Shown here in pieces: positions 15,561 through 23,771 of a stretch of 26,663 bases of DNA. Made by a program: the position numbers and the translations under genes. Source of the stretch: Roseovarius sp. UBA6217 (GTDB lineage: Bacteria > Pseudomonadota > Alphaproteobacteria > Rhodobacterales > Rhodobacteraceae). The stretch is from the NCBI GenBank assembly GCA_002421985.1, contig DISF01000106.1, positions 15,857 to 42,519 of the forward strand. Direction: 5' to 3'. Each line of letters starts with the position of its first letter. The stretch's first letter is position 1. The notes under the pieces are model-generated. The model saw only the letters and a list, made by a program, of their open reading frames with translations, had not been told where the DNA came from and ran no database searches.

Positions 15561-16961
15561 TCAGCCCCACCACGGCCCGTGATGCAGCCCGTCCTGCCCC
15601 AGCCGCTCGAATCCGTGACGCCCAAACCGGTCGCGCTGTGCCTGGATGAGGCCGGCCGTGCCATGCCCGTGCCGCATCGTGTCATACCACGCCAGCGCAG
15701 CCGAGAGCGCGGGCACCGGGTGGCCGCCATGCGCCGCCTCGGCCACCACCTGCCGCAACGCGGGAATATGCAGCACCAACCGTTCGGCATAGCCCGGCGA
15801 CAGGATCAGTTCCCCCTCCGGCACGCCCGCGTCAAAGGCCCCGGCAATATCGTCGAGCAGGTCGGTGCGGATGATGCAGCCCGCCCGCCATATCCGCGCG
15901 ATCAGGCCCGGCTCCAGCGCCCAGCCATACTCCTCTGACGCCGCCGAAAGCACCCGGAACCCCTGCGCATAGGCCAGAAGGCGCGCCGCCATGAACGCCT
16001 CGGCCAGCACCTCGGGCGTCGCGGCGATCGCTCCCACCGCCCCGCCAAGCCGCGCCTCGGCCGCCTGCCGCACGTCCTTTTCCGAGGACCAGCTTCGCGC
16101 GCCCACGGCGGCCTCGATCACGCTCGCCGACTGGCCCAGCCGCAGCGCCTCTATCACCGTCCAGCGCCCGGTGCCCTTCTGCCCGGCGGCATCCTTGATG
16201 ACATCGACCACCGGATGCCCGGTCTCGGGGTCGGTCGCGGCCAGCACCTCGGCCGTGATCTCCACCAGAAAGGATCGCAGCGGCCCCCCGTTCCACGCCG
16301 CCAGAATCGCCGCGATTTCGGGCGGCGACAGCGCGGCACCGTTGCGCAAAAGGCCATAGATCTCGGCGATGATCTGCATGTCGGCATACTCGATGCCGTT
16401 ATGCACCGTCTTGACGAAATGCCCCGCCCCGTCGGGGCCAAGATGCGCCACGCAGGGCGCGCCCTCGTGGCGCGCGGCGATGGCGGTGAGGATCGGGCGC
16501 ACCTGCTGCCAGGCCTCGGCGCTGCCACCCATCATCATCGAAGGGCCATGCCGCGCGCCCTCTTCTCCCCCCGAAACCCCCAGCCCGACGAAATGCAGAT
16601 CGCGCGCGCCAAGCGCCGCGGCCCGGCGGCGCGTGTCATGAAAATCGGCATTGCCGCCGTCGATCACGATATCACCGGGTGCCAGCAGCGGCGTGATCGC
16701 CCCGAGCATCGCATCCATCGGCGGGCCGGAGGGGATCATGAACAGGATGGTTCGGGGAAGCGCCAGCGCCGCCACGAAATCCTCAAGGCTTTCATGAGGA
16801 TGCAGCCGCGCCGCCAGCCTCCCGGCCTCGGCGATGAAGGGCGCGATCCAGTCGGCCTCGCGGTTCGCGACAGCCACGTCGATGCCATGTTCAGCCATGT
16901 TCAGCGCCAGCGCGCTGCCCATCGTGCCCAGCCCGTAAATGCCGATCCGCGCCTTGCCCAT
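15561..16961 (-). CDS. gnd: 6-phosphogluconate dehydrogenase, decarboxylating
   Basis: Gnd converts 6-phosphogluconate to ribulose 5-phosphate, making NADPH in the oxidative pentose phosphate pathway. The 466-residue chain has GIYGLGTMGSALALNMA (7-23), the nucleotide-specificity segment ANREAD (32-37), GVSGGEEGARHGPSMM (128-143), and the active site HFVKTVHNGIEYADMQ with Lys184, His187, Asn188 and Glu191. DAAGQKGTGRWT follows, and the C-terminus keeps QAQRDRFGRHGFER. It is full length with no truncation. GGAGGGCGG precedes the ATG. Immediately upstream is a GCTAAC-GCTAAC element that may be an operator. It lies downstream of argF on the same strand, across a 123-base gap. Confidence 0.97.
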   Translation of the reverse strand: MGKARIGIYGLGTMGSALALNMAEHGIDVAVANREADWIAPFIAEAGRLAARLHPHESLEDFVAALALPRTILFMIPSGPPMDAMLGAITPLLAPGDIVIDGGNADFHDTRRRAAALGARDLHFVGLGVSGGEEGARHGPSMMMGGSAEAWQQVRPILTAIAARHEGAPCVAHLGPDGAGHFVKTVHNGIEYADMQIIAEIYGLLRNGAALSPPEIAAILAAWNGGPLRSFLVEITAEVLAATDPETGHPVVDVIKDAAGQKGTGRWTVIEALRLGQSASVIEAAVGARSWSSEKDVRQAAEARLGGAVGAIAATPEVLAEAFMAARLLAYAQGFRVLSAASEEYGWALEPGLIARIWRAGCIIRTDLLDDIAGAFDAGVPEGELILSPGYAERLVLHIPALRQVVAEAAHGGHPVPALSAALAWYDTMRHGHGTAGLIQAQRDRFGRHGFERLGQDGLHHGPWWG

Positions 16962-16968
16962 CCGCCCT

Positions 16969-16984
16969 CCGCTAACGCTAACGG
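16969..16984. promoter_or_regulatory. Possible operator upstream of gnd
   Basis: CCGCTAACGCTAACGG is a tandem GCTAAC pair that also reads as an imperfect palindrome. It resembles the TTAGCG/CGCTAA sites of LacI-type sugar regulators, and it overlaps the region just before the gnd ribosome binding site. Binding here would block gnd transcription or translation. The regulator is not encoded in the window. Confidence 0.35.
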
Positions 16985-17044
16985 TATTGGGTCACGCTAG
17001 GCGGCGGCGGGTGTGAATGCAAGCAGCACCCCGTCCCGGAGCAC

Positions 17045-17074
17045 CGTCATCCTCCGGCTTGACCGCAGGATCTC
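17045..17074. repeat. GTCATCC-type dispersed hairpin at the 3' end of argF
   Basis: CGTCATCCTCCGGCTTGACC followed by GCAGGATCT resembles the widespread alphaproteobacterial element in which GTCATCC...GGGCTTGACCC...GGATC forms a hairpin. Here TCCTCCGG and CCGCAGGA pair with one mismatch. It begins 10 bases beyond the argF stop, where such elements commonly sit. The identification is from memory of such elements. Confidence 0.5.
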
Positions 17075-17084
17075 CCTCAGCCCC

Positions 17085-18011
17085 TCAGACCCCGAGACAA
17101 TGCCGCATGATCGCCTTTTGCGCGTGCAGGCGGTTCTCGGCCTCGTCGAAAATGACCGATTGCGGGCCGTCCATCACCTCCGATGTCACCTCCTCGCCAC
17201 GATGCGCGGGCAGGCAGTGCATGAACAGCGCGTCGGGCTTGGCCTGCGCCATGAGATCGGCATTCACCTGATAGGGGCGCAGCATGTTGTGGCGGCGCTC
17301 CTTGGTGGATTGGCTGTCATGCATCGACACCCAGGTATCGGTGACGACCAGATCGGCCCCCTCCACGGCCTTCATGGGGTCGCGCTCGATGGTGATCGTG
17401 CGCCCCGCCTTGCGCGCCAGCCCGATGAATTCCGGCTCGGGATCAAGCTGCATCGGCCCGGTGAAGGTCAGATCGAACCCGAATTGCGCGGCGGCGTGCA
17501 GGAACGAGGCGCAGACATTGTTGCCATCGCCCGACCACACGACCTTTCTGCCCGCAATGGGCCCGCGATGCTCCTCGAAGGTAAGGATATCGGCCATGAT
17601 CTGGCAGGGATGGGTGCGGTCGGTCAGCCCGTTGATGACCGGCACATCGGCGTGTTCGGCCATTTCCAGCAGCACCGATTCGTCAAAGGTGCGGATCATG
17701 ATGAGATCGACATAGCGGCTCATCACGCGGGCGGTATCGGCGATGGTCTCGCCATGGCCAAGCTGCATGTCGGCCCCCGACAGAACCAGCGTCTGCCCGC
17801 CCATCTGCCGCACGCCCACGTCAAACGAGACACGGGTGCGCGTCGAGGGCTTCTCGAAGATGAGCGCGACCATGCGCCCGGCAAGCGGCTGCTCGTCATC
17901 GGGCGCGCCACGCGGGCGGCCCTCGCGCGCGTCCTTCATGGCGCGGGCCTGGTCGATGATCGTGCGCAACTCGGCGGGGTCGGTTTTGTGGATATCGAGG
18001 AAATGGGTCAT
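17085..18011 (-). CDS. argF: Ornithine carbamoyltransferase
   Basis: ArgF joins carbamoyl phosphate to ornithine, giving citrulline for arginine. The 308-residue protein has the carbamoyl-phosphate motif EKPSTRTRVSF (53-63), the ornithine-side DRTHPCQIMAD (131-141), DTWVSM, and the catalytic FMHCLPAHRGEEV. I chose ATG 18011 (MTHFLDIHKTD), which matches the family start; longer in-frame extensions run through the intergenic repeat. Its ribosome binding site is weak, which suggests reliance on upstream translation of argD, 79 bases earlier. It is the second gene of an argD-argF pair. Confidence 0.97.
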   Translation of the reverse strand: MTHFLDIHKTDPAELRTIIDQARAMKDAREGRPRGAPDDEQPLAGRMVALIFEKPSTRTRVSFDVGVRQMGGQTLVLSGADMQLGHGETIADTARVMSRYVDLIMIRTFDESVLLEMAEHADVPVINGLTDRTHPCQIMADILTFEEHRGPIAGRKVVWSGDGNNVCASFLHAAAQFGFDLTFTGPMQLDPEPEFIGLARKAGRTITIERDPMKAVEGADLVVTDTWVSMHDSQSTKERRHNMLRPYQVNADLMAQAKPDALFMHCLPAHRGEEVTSEVMDGPQSVIFDEAENRLHAQKAIMRHCLGV

Positions 18012-18040
18012 GTCGTGTTTCGCTTTTGCAATCGTGGTCT

Positions 18041-18089
18041 TCGCGGGGGCCAGCCCCCGCACCCCCGGGATATTTCGGGCCAGAAGAAG
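18041..18089. repeat. Roseobacter-type intergenic repeat between argD and argF
   Basis: GCGGGGGC-CA-GCCCCCGC (18043-18060) is a perfect 8-bp hairpin, followed by ACCCCCGGGATATTTCGGG and CCAGAAGAAG. I recognise this block (GGGGGCCAGCCCCC, then CCCCGGGATATT, then GGCCAGAAGAAG) as a common spacer element in Rhodobacterales genomes; that is memory, not a search. It fills nearly the whole space between the argD stop and the argF leader. It could tune the ratio of the two proteins by stalling or stabilising the RNA. Confidence 0.6.
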
Positions 18090-18090
18090 A

Positions 18091-19266
18091 TCAGGCGGTT
18101 TCCAGGGCTTTTGCGGCGGCATCGAGACGGCTGACCCCCTCGGCGATTTCATCGTCGGTGATGGTCAGCGGCGGCAGCAGGCGGATCACGTTGTCGGCAG
18201 CGGGCACGGTGGCCACAAGCGCGTCATAGCCCGCCCTGACCACATCCGTATTGGCCACCTTGCAGGTGAGGCCCAGCATCAGGCCCAGCCCCCGCACCCC
18301 GGTAAACACATCCGGGTGCGCGGCCACCAGCCCTTCAAGGCGCTGCCGCAGCAACCCCGCCTTGCGGTTCACCTCGGCCAGAAATTCCGGCTTGGCGACA
18401 TGCGCCATCACCGCGCAGCCCACCGCGCAACCCAGCGGGTTGCCGCCATAGGTGGAGCCATGCGTGCCCGCGCCCATGGCGCTCGCGGCGTGCTCGGTCG
18501 CCAGCACCGCGCCGAGCGGAAAACCGCCGCCGATGCCCTTGGCGACCATCATGATATCGGGGGTGACGCCTGCCCATTCATGGGCGAAGAGCCGCCCCGT
18601 GCGGCCCATGCCGCATTGCACCTCGTCAAGGATGAGCAGGATACCGTGTTCGTCGCAAAGCGCGCGCAGCCCCTTGAGGCATTGATCAGGAAGCGGGCGG
18701 ATACCGCCCTCGCCCTGCACCGGCTCGATGAGGATCGCGGCGGTATTGTCGTCGATCGCGGCGTGGAGCGCGTCGTGATCGCCCCAGGGCACATGCTTGA
18801 ACCCCGGCAGCAGCGGGCCGAAACCGCGGGTCATCTTTTCCGACCCGGCGGCGGCGATGGCCGCCGAGGAGCGACCGTGGAACGCCCCCTCGAAGGCGAT
18901 GATATCGGTGCGCGCAGGCTGGCCCGCGTCATGGAAATGCTTGCGCGCCATCTTGACCGCCAACTCACAAGCCTCGGTGCCGGAATTGGTGAAAAATACC
19001 GTATCGGCGAAGGTTGCCTCGACCAGCCTTTCGGCCAGCTCCTGTTGCGCGGGGATGTTGTAGAGGTTGGAGGTATGCCAGAGCGCCCCCGCCTGCGCAG
19101 TCAGCGCCGCCACCAGATCGGGATGGGCATGGCCCAGCGCATTGACCGCGATCCCCGCGCCGAGATCGAGAAAGCGTCGCCCGTCGGCCTCGATCAGCCA
19201 GCTTCCCTCGCCCTTCACGAAGGTCAGCGGCGCACGGTTATAGGTGGGCAGGATCGGCGGGATCAT
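18091..19266 (-). CDS. argD: Acetylornithine aminotransferase
   Basis: ArgD transfers an amino group from glutamate to N-acetylglutamate semialdehyde, the step after ArgC. The 391-residue class III aminotransferase has FLDLGAGIAVNALGHAHP (32-49), FFTNSGTEACELAVKMAR (91-108), EGAFHGRS, the PLP-contacting LDEVQCGMGRTG with Asp214, and MVAKGIGGGFPLGA with the Schiff-base Lys243. The start ATG 19266 (MIPPILPTYNRAP) has GAAGGA seven bases upstream. A longer open frame upstream carries no homology I know. It leads argF on the same strand. A TTGACT hexamer at 19322-19317 on the minus strand may be its -35, but the -10 region is poor. Confidence 0.96.
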   Translation of the reverse strand: MIPPILPTYNRAPLTFVKGEGSWLIEADGRRFLDLGAGIAVNALGHAHPDLVAALTAQAGALWHTSNLYNIPAQQELAERLVEATFADTVFFTNSGTEACELAVKMARKHFHDAGQPARTDIIAFEGAFHGRSSAAIAAAGSEKMTRGFGPLLPGFKHVPWGDHDALHAAIDDNTAAILIEPVQGEGGIRPLPDQCLKGLRALCDEHGILLILDEVQCGMGRTGRLFAHEWAGVTPDIMMVAKGIGGGFPLGAVLATEHAASAMGAGTHGSTYGGNPLGCAVGCAVMAHVAKPEFLAEVNRKAGLLRQRLEGLVAAHPDVFTGVRGLGLMLGLTCKVANTDVVRAGYDALVATVPAADNVIRLLPPLTITDDEIAEGVSRLDAAAKALETA

Positions 19267-19670
19267 GGCATGGTCCTTCAGCAATAGGCCCCTTGAGTGC
19301 CGCAAGGGCGGGGGCAAGTCAACGATCAGGGGGATGATGGCGCGGATTGCGCCGGGATCACGGGCAGGCGGAGACGTCAGGCGCGGGGGCTCTGGCGTCG
19401 GGTCTTGGCATATGTGCTGCGCGTCATCATGGGATCGCTCATAGCGTGACGCGGTGGAAAGGGAAAGCGCAAAACACGCTTGCCCCTGGCATCCACGCGA
19501 AATGGTTTTGTTCCGGCTGGGGTGGTGATCCTCGCGGGTGCATGGTGTTGTCAGTTGACCGATCGCTCCGGGTAACGCCAGTTGGGGCTGCGAAGACAAG
19601 CGCCGCCCGCGTTCCGGTGCCCTGTGCAAGGCCCATTGCCCAGGCCCTGTTCAGCAGGGCCGGGCAGCAG
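19267..19670. other. 404-base gap upstream of argD
   Basis: No supported gene. On the minus strand it holds the argD leader, a TTGACT hexamer (19322-19317) as possible -35, and a 21-codon frame (19442-19377, MSDPMMTRSTYAKTRR...) without a ribosome binding site. Next to the NDUFAF6-like gene is a strong hairpin (19638-19665). The middle (19440-19600) shows no repeat or palindrome and no recognisable remnant. Confidence 0.5.
19638..19665 (-). terminator. Strong hairpin after the NDUFAF6-like gene, possible terminator
   Basis: GCCC-A-GGCCCTG pairs with CAGGGCC-GGGC around a TTCAG loop: 11 base pairs with one bulged A. It lies six bases past the stop of the minus-strand gene at 19671. No U-run follows on that strand, so it is either a U-less terminator or a 3'-end stabiliser. 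Confidence 0.4.
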
Positions 19671-20444
19671 CTACCAGCGTCCCGAGAGCGCCCGAAAGGC
19701 CAGCAACGCGCCGCTCGTGATCGGCGCGGGATCGAGCCTGCCCGCCGCCACCGCCGCCGGATCGCGCGCGGCACGGGCAAGCACCGCGCCCGCCTCCCAG
19801 AGCGGCAGCAGCGCGGGGCGCGCGGCGCGCGACACCCCGGCGCGGTGCGCCCGCGCCGCGCGCAGATGCGCCAAGCCCTCTTGCGCCAAACGTCGCACGG
19901 CCTGCGCCCGCCCGTCGGGCAGCGGCGCACGGCCCGCCGCCTCGAGCGCCGGGATCGCCCGCAACCAGTTCGCCAGCCCCAAGGCCAGCCCCGCAGGCCG
20001 CAGCGCCGCCTCATCCGCCGCCCCCAGCACCCGCGCCGCCACCCGCATCAGGTTGCCCGAGGTGGCATCGAGATAGGCCCAGAGGGCGGCCTCATCCGCG
20101 AAGGGCGCGCGCTCTATATCCACGCGGCGCGCCTCGATCAGCGCATCGAGCAGGCGCGCGCCCGTCGCGTCCAGCACCGCCGCCAAAGGCGTTGCCACCT
20201 CGTGCCGCCGCACCGCGCCGCCGCTCGCGATCTCGGCCAGCACGTCGCGCCACCATTGCAGCCGCATCTCGGCGATGATCGGCTCCTTGGTCACCCAGGG
20301 CGCGCGCGCCACCTCGACATTGAAGGCATAGACCGGGAAGAGCCGCCCCCGCGCCGCCACTGGCACCGCCATCGTGGCGCGAAACCGCGACGGATCGGCG
20401 CGGCGCACGATATCGGCGCAGGCAACAAGATCGGGGTCACGCAT
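19671..20444 (-). CDS. Squalene/phytoene synthase-fold protein, NDUFAF6-like
   Basis: The 257-residue protein has the fold signature of the squalene/phytoene synthase family: YAFNVEVARAPWVTKEPII, then EMRLQWWRDVLAEI. The aspartate-rich DxxxD catalytic motifs of true prenyl synthases are replaced (AFNVEVA where Asp is expected), and the text AFNvElA...v.e..i.emRlqwW is what the mitochondrial complex I assembly factor NDUFAF6 shows. So a role in complex I biogenesis is more likely than carotenoid or hopanoid synthesis; this is inference from motifs. ATG 20444 overlaps the cimA stop by eight bases, giving translational coupling. The C-terminal half is Ala/Arg-rich. No carotenoid gene is nearby. 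Confidence 0.75.
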   Translation of the reverse strand: MRDPDLVACADIVRRADPSRFRATMAVPVAARGRLFPVYAFNVEVARAPWVTKEPIIAEMRLQWWRDVLAEIASGGAVRRHEVATPLAAVLDATGARLLDALIEARRVDIERAPFADEAALWAYLDATSGNLMRVAARVLGAADEAALRPAGLALGLANWLRAIPALEAAGRAPLPDGRAQAVRRLAQEGLAHLRAARAHRAGVSRAARPALLPLWEAGAVLARAARDPAAVAAGRLDPAPITSGALLAFRALSGRW

Positions 20445-22044
20445 GCATGAGCTTCCAGTTGATCGCATCCAGAAGCGCCTCGAAGCTGGCATCGACGATG
20501 TTGGGGCTCACCCCCACCGTGGACCAGCGCCGCCCCTGCCCGTCCTCGCTGTCGATGATGACCCGCGTCGCGGCCTCGGTGCCCCCTTGGGTGATGCGCA
20601 CCTTGAAATCCACGAGCCGCATATCCCTGATCTGATCCTGATAGGGTCCGAGATCCTTGGCCAGCGCCTTGGCCAGCGCATTGACCGGCCCCCGGTCGCA
20701 ACCCTCGGCATCCATGGATTCAGAGACCGACAGCTTCTTCTCGCCATCGACCTTCACCACGACCACGGCCTCCGAGAGGCTCACCATGCGGTCATACTTG
20801 TTCTTGCGCCGCTCGACCGTCACCTTGTAGCGCTTGACCTCGAAGAATTCGGGCATCTGCCCCAGTTCCTTGCGCGCGAGGATCTCGAAACTGGCCTGCG
20901 CGCTGTCATAGGTATAGCCCTCGTCCTCGCGCTCCTTGATCACCTCAAGCAGGCGCGCAAGCCGCGCGTCGCCCGGCTCGACGGCGATCCCCGCCTCAGA
21001 GAGACGCTGGCGCAGGTTCGATTGCCCCGCCTGATTGGACATCGGGATGATGCGCTGATTGCCGACCAGTTCGGGGGCGATATGCTCATAGGTGCTCGGA
21101 TCCTTGAGGATCGCGCTGGCGTGAAGCCCCGCCTTGTGGGCGAATGCCGAGGCCCCCACATAGGCCGCCTGCCGCAGCGGCACGCGGTTGAGGATCTCGT
21201 CAAGCTGCCGGCTGATCGCGGTGAGGCCGCGCAGGCCGTCGCGCGTGACGCCGGTCTCATAGCGGCTGGCATAGGGCTCCTTGAGCAAGAGCGTCGGGAT
21301 GAGCGTGGTGAGGTTGGCGTTGCCGCAGCGCTCGCCAAGGCCATTGAGCGTGCCCTGCACCTGCCGCACGCCTGCATCCACCGCCGCAAGGCTCCCCGCC
21401 ACGGCAAGGCCCATATCGTCATGGGTGTGAATGCCCAGCCTTTCGCCGGGAATGCCGCCCGCGATCACTTCCCCGACGATGCGCCCGATTTCCGTGGGCA
21501 GCGTGCCGCCATTGGTATCGCAGAGCACGATCCACCGCGCGCCTGCATCATAGGCCGCGCGCAGACAATCGAGCGCATAGGCGGGATTGGCCTTGTAGCC
21601 GTCAAAGAAATGCTCGGCATCAAAAAGCGCCTCGCGCCCCTCGGCCACCAGATGGGCGACGGATTTGGCGATATTGTCGGTATTCTCCTCAAGCCCGATG
21701 CCAAGGGCGGCGGTGACGTGGAAATCATGGGTCTTGCCGACAAGGCAAACGGCGCGTGTGCCTGCGTTCATCACCGCGGCCAGCACATCATCGTTCTCCG
21801 CCGAGCGCCCCGCGCGCTTGGTCATGCCAAAGGCGGTCATGGTCGCGCGGGTTGTGGGTGCTGCGTCGAAAAACGCGCTGTCGGTCGGGTTCGCCCCCGG
21901 CCAGCCGCCCTCGATATGATCGACGCCAAGCCGGTCGAGCGCATGGGCAATCTGGATTTTCTCTTGCGTGGAGAAGCTCACGCCTTGGGTCTGCTGCCCG
22001 TCGCGCAAGGTGGTGTCATAGAGGTAGAGGCGATCCTTGGTCAT
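20437..22044 (-). CDS. cimA: (R)-citramalate synthase
   Basis: CimA condenses pyruvate and acetyl-CoA to citramalate, a threonine-independent route to 2-oxobutyrate and isoleucine. The 535-residue protein starts with the metal-binding DTTLRDGQQTQGVSFS (10-25), has VDHIEGGWPGANPTD, the second metal site GIHTHDDMGLAVA and NGLGERCGNANL. It ends in a LeuA-type regulatory domain (VEVK-like KVTVERR, then SEAVVVVKVDG, STVGVSPNIVDASFEAL), which usually binds isoleucine. GGWPGANP distinguishes this CimA type from 2-isopropylmalate synthase. It overlaps the NDUFAF6-like gene. No strong ribosome binding site is visible before ATG 22044. Confidence 0.94.
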   Translation of the reverse strand: MTKDRLYLYDTTLRDGQQTQGVSFSTQEKIQIAHALDRLGVDHIEGGWPGANPTDSAFFDAAPTTRATMTAFGMTKRAGRSAENDDVLAAVMNAGTRAVCLVGKTHDFHVTAALGIGLEENTDNIAKSVAHLVAEGREALFDAEHFFDGYKANPAYALDCLRAAYDAGARWIVLCDTNGGTLPTEIGRIVGEVIAGGIPGERLGIHTHDDMGLAVAGSLAAVDAGVRQVQGTLNGLGERCGNANLTTLIPTLLLKEPYASRYETGVTRDGLRGLTAISRQLDEILNRVPLRQAAYVGASAFAHKAGLHASAILKDPSTYEHIAPELVGNQRIIPMSNQAGQSNLRQRLSEAGIAVEPGDARLARLLEVIKEREDEGYTYDSAQASFEILARKELGQMPEFFEVKRYKVTVERRKNKYDRMVSLSEAVVVVKVDGEKKLSVSESMDAEGCDRGPVNALAKALAKDLGPYQDQIRDMRLVDFKVRITQGGTEAATRVIIDSEDGQGRRWSTVGVSPNIVDASFEALLDAINWKLMHA

Positions 22045-22068
22045 GACGCGCGCCCCTCGCCACCAGCA

Positions 22069-22182
22069 CCCCGCGCGGAATCAAGGCGTGCTTGCACGCC
22101 GCCGCGCGAGCGCCCGACCGCCCGTCGCACCAAAGGTGCGCCGCTTTTGATCGGCACGCCTCCGGCGTGACGGGCGGGCGCT
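22069..22182 (+). repeat. Dispersed hairpin repeat, copy 3, extended multi-hairpin form
   Basis: The common core is CCCCGCGCGGAATCAAGG with hairpin GGCGTGC-TT-GCACGCC (22085-22100). This copy continues with AGCGCCCGACCGCCCGTC (22109-22126), a hairpin CGCACC-AAA-GGTGCG (22126-22140), CCGCTTTTGATCGG, a hairpin CACGCC-TCC-GGCGTG (22155-22169), and GACGGGCGGGCGCT (22169-22182). The last arm pairs with the first arm apart from a four-base insertion. The whole can fold as one hairpin followed by a closed stem carrying two hairpins. It lies between cysS (ends 22310) and the cimA start (22044). Confidence 0.8.
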
Positions 22183-22309
22183 TCTGCAACGAGGCGACAC
22201 GCACAATCGTTCAAGTATTTTGCACCATAAAGCGCCCCCCACAGCCCGAGCAGCGCCCCCCCGCGGTCGGGCCCTCGCGCGGCTTGCAGGCGGTGTGCGA
22301 GAAGGCGCA

Positions 22310-23704
22310 TCATTTCAACGCCTCCAGCTTGGCGGGGTCGAAAGACCCCGATATTTCGTAAGATGTGCCCGTATTGGCTGTTTTCACGATAATGCCAGCT
22401 TCTGTCAGTTTGTCTCGAATAGCATCGGCCAAACTGTAATCTTTTGCGCTTCGCGCTTGGTCTAATTGCGCCAAGAGCGCGCCAATTCTATCTGCGACTT
22501 CACGATTGGTGCTCGTATCACGAACATATGTTAGGGAAATCTGGCTAGGGCTTTCACCATTCCATATGCCAAGGAATTTAAGGTCTGCAGCCAGTTGCTG
22601 ATATTGACCGGCCGAGAAACTGTCACGCAAGACCGTGATCGCTTTTGGCGTATTCAAATCATCAGAAAGTGCCTCGATCAGCTCATCCGACGGCCCTATA
22701 TCTGTATCAGCAGAATTCAGCAACCAATAGGACCATTTATGAAGTTCATTCTGAGCGCTCCGATACTTTGCTTCTGTCCAATCCATCGGCTTTCGATAAT
22801 GCGTTTGGAGCATCACAAATCGAACTATAAACCCCGGCACGCCCTGATCCAGCAAATCCCGCACGGTAAAGAAATTGCCCAAAGACTTGGACATCTTCTT
22901 GCCCTCGACCTGCAACATCTCGTTATGCATCCAGACCTGTGCGAACCCGCCTTCGGGATGCGCGCAGCAGCTTTGCGCGATCTCGTTCTCGTGGTGGGGG
23001 AACATCAAATCGTTGCCGCCGCCGTGAATGTCGAAACTCTCGCCCAGCAATTCATAGCTCATCGCCGAGCATTCGATATGCCAGCCGGGCCGCCCGCGCC
23101 CCCAAGGCGATGGCCACCCCGGCAGATCCGCGCTTGACGGCTTCCACAGCACGAAATCCATCGGGTTGCGCTTGTAGGGCGCCACCTCCACCCGCGCGCC
23201 CGCGATCATGTCCTCGACCGTGCGCCCCGAGAGCCGCCCATAGGCGGCATAGCTCTCGACGGCAAAGAGCACATGGCCCTCCGCCTCATAGGCGTGGCCC
23301 TTGGCGATCAAATCCTCGATCATCGCCACCATCTGCGGGATATAGGCGGTCGCGCGGGGCATGTGGGTCGGCTCCAGCGCCCCGAGCGCGCCCATATCGT
23401 CGAGAAACCACTGCGTCGTCTCCGCCGTGATCTCGACAATCGAGCGCCCGCTCTCGAACGCGCGCGCGTTGATCTTGTCGTCCACATCGGTGAAATTGCG
23501 CGCATAGGTGACGTGCTCGGCCCCATAGACATGCCGCAAGAGCCGGTAGAGCACGTCAAACACCACCACGGGCCGCGCATTGCCCAGATGCGCCCGGTCA
23601 TAGACCGTGGGGCCACAGACATACATGCGCACGTTGTCCTTATCGAGAGGCTCGAAAACCTCTTTCCTGCGGGTGCGGGTGTTGTGCAGCTTGATAATCG
23701 TCAT
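22310..23704 (-). CDS. cysS: Cysteine-tRNA ligase
   Basis: CysS charges tRNA-Cys. The 464-residue class I synthetase has VCGPTVYDRAHLGNARP (29-45, with HLGN for the HIGH motif and zinc ligand Cys30), NFTDVDDKINARA, WHIECSAMSYELLG, FPHHENEIAQS, and the KMSKSLGNFFTVRDLL loop near 273. The ATG at 23704 (MTIIKLHNTRTR) follows GAGG. The last 170 codons (about 22330-22840) have a sharply lower GC content (about 45-50% by hand count per line) than the first part (about 65%), with AT-ending codons such as TTA, AAA and GAA-type text. The reading frame is intact, so the protein should work; the 3' part looks imported by recombination. Confidence 0.97.
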   Translation of the reverse strand: MTIIKLHNTRTRRKEVFEPLDKDNVRMYVCGPTVYDRAHLGNARPVVVFDVLYRLLRHVYGAEHVTYARNFTDVDDKINARAFESGRSIVEITAETTQWFLDDMGALGALEPTHMPRATAYIPQMVAMIEDLIAKGHAYEAEGHVLFAVESYAAYGRLSGRTVEDMIAGARVEVAPYKRNPMDFVLWKPSSADLPGWPSPWGRGRPGWHIECSAMSYELLGESFDIHGGGNDLMFPHHENEIAQSCCAHPEGGFAQVWMHNEMLQVEGKKMSKSLGNFFTVRDLLDQGVPGFIVRFVMLQTHYRKPMDWTEAKYRSAQNELHKWSYWLLNSADTDIGPSDELIEALSDDLNTPKAITVLRDSFSAGQYQQLAADLKFLGIWNGESPSQISLTYVRDTSTNREVADRIGALLAQLDQARSAKDYSLADAIRDKLTEAGIIVKTANTGTSYEISGSFDPAKLEALK

Positions 23705-23771
23705 GGCGGCCTCACGAATGAATTGGCGCGGGCTTAGCACCATCGCCCGCCGCTTGGAACCACCGCGATGC

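Noticed and set aside
19377..19442. 21-codon minus-strand frame upstream of argD (MSDPMMTRSTYAKTRR...)
   Set aside because: No ribosome binding site, no leader-peptide features such as arginine runs with an attenuator hairpin, and no homology known to me.
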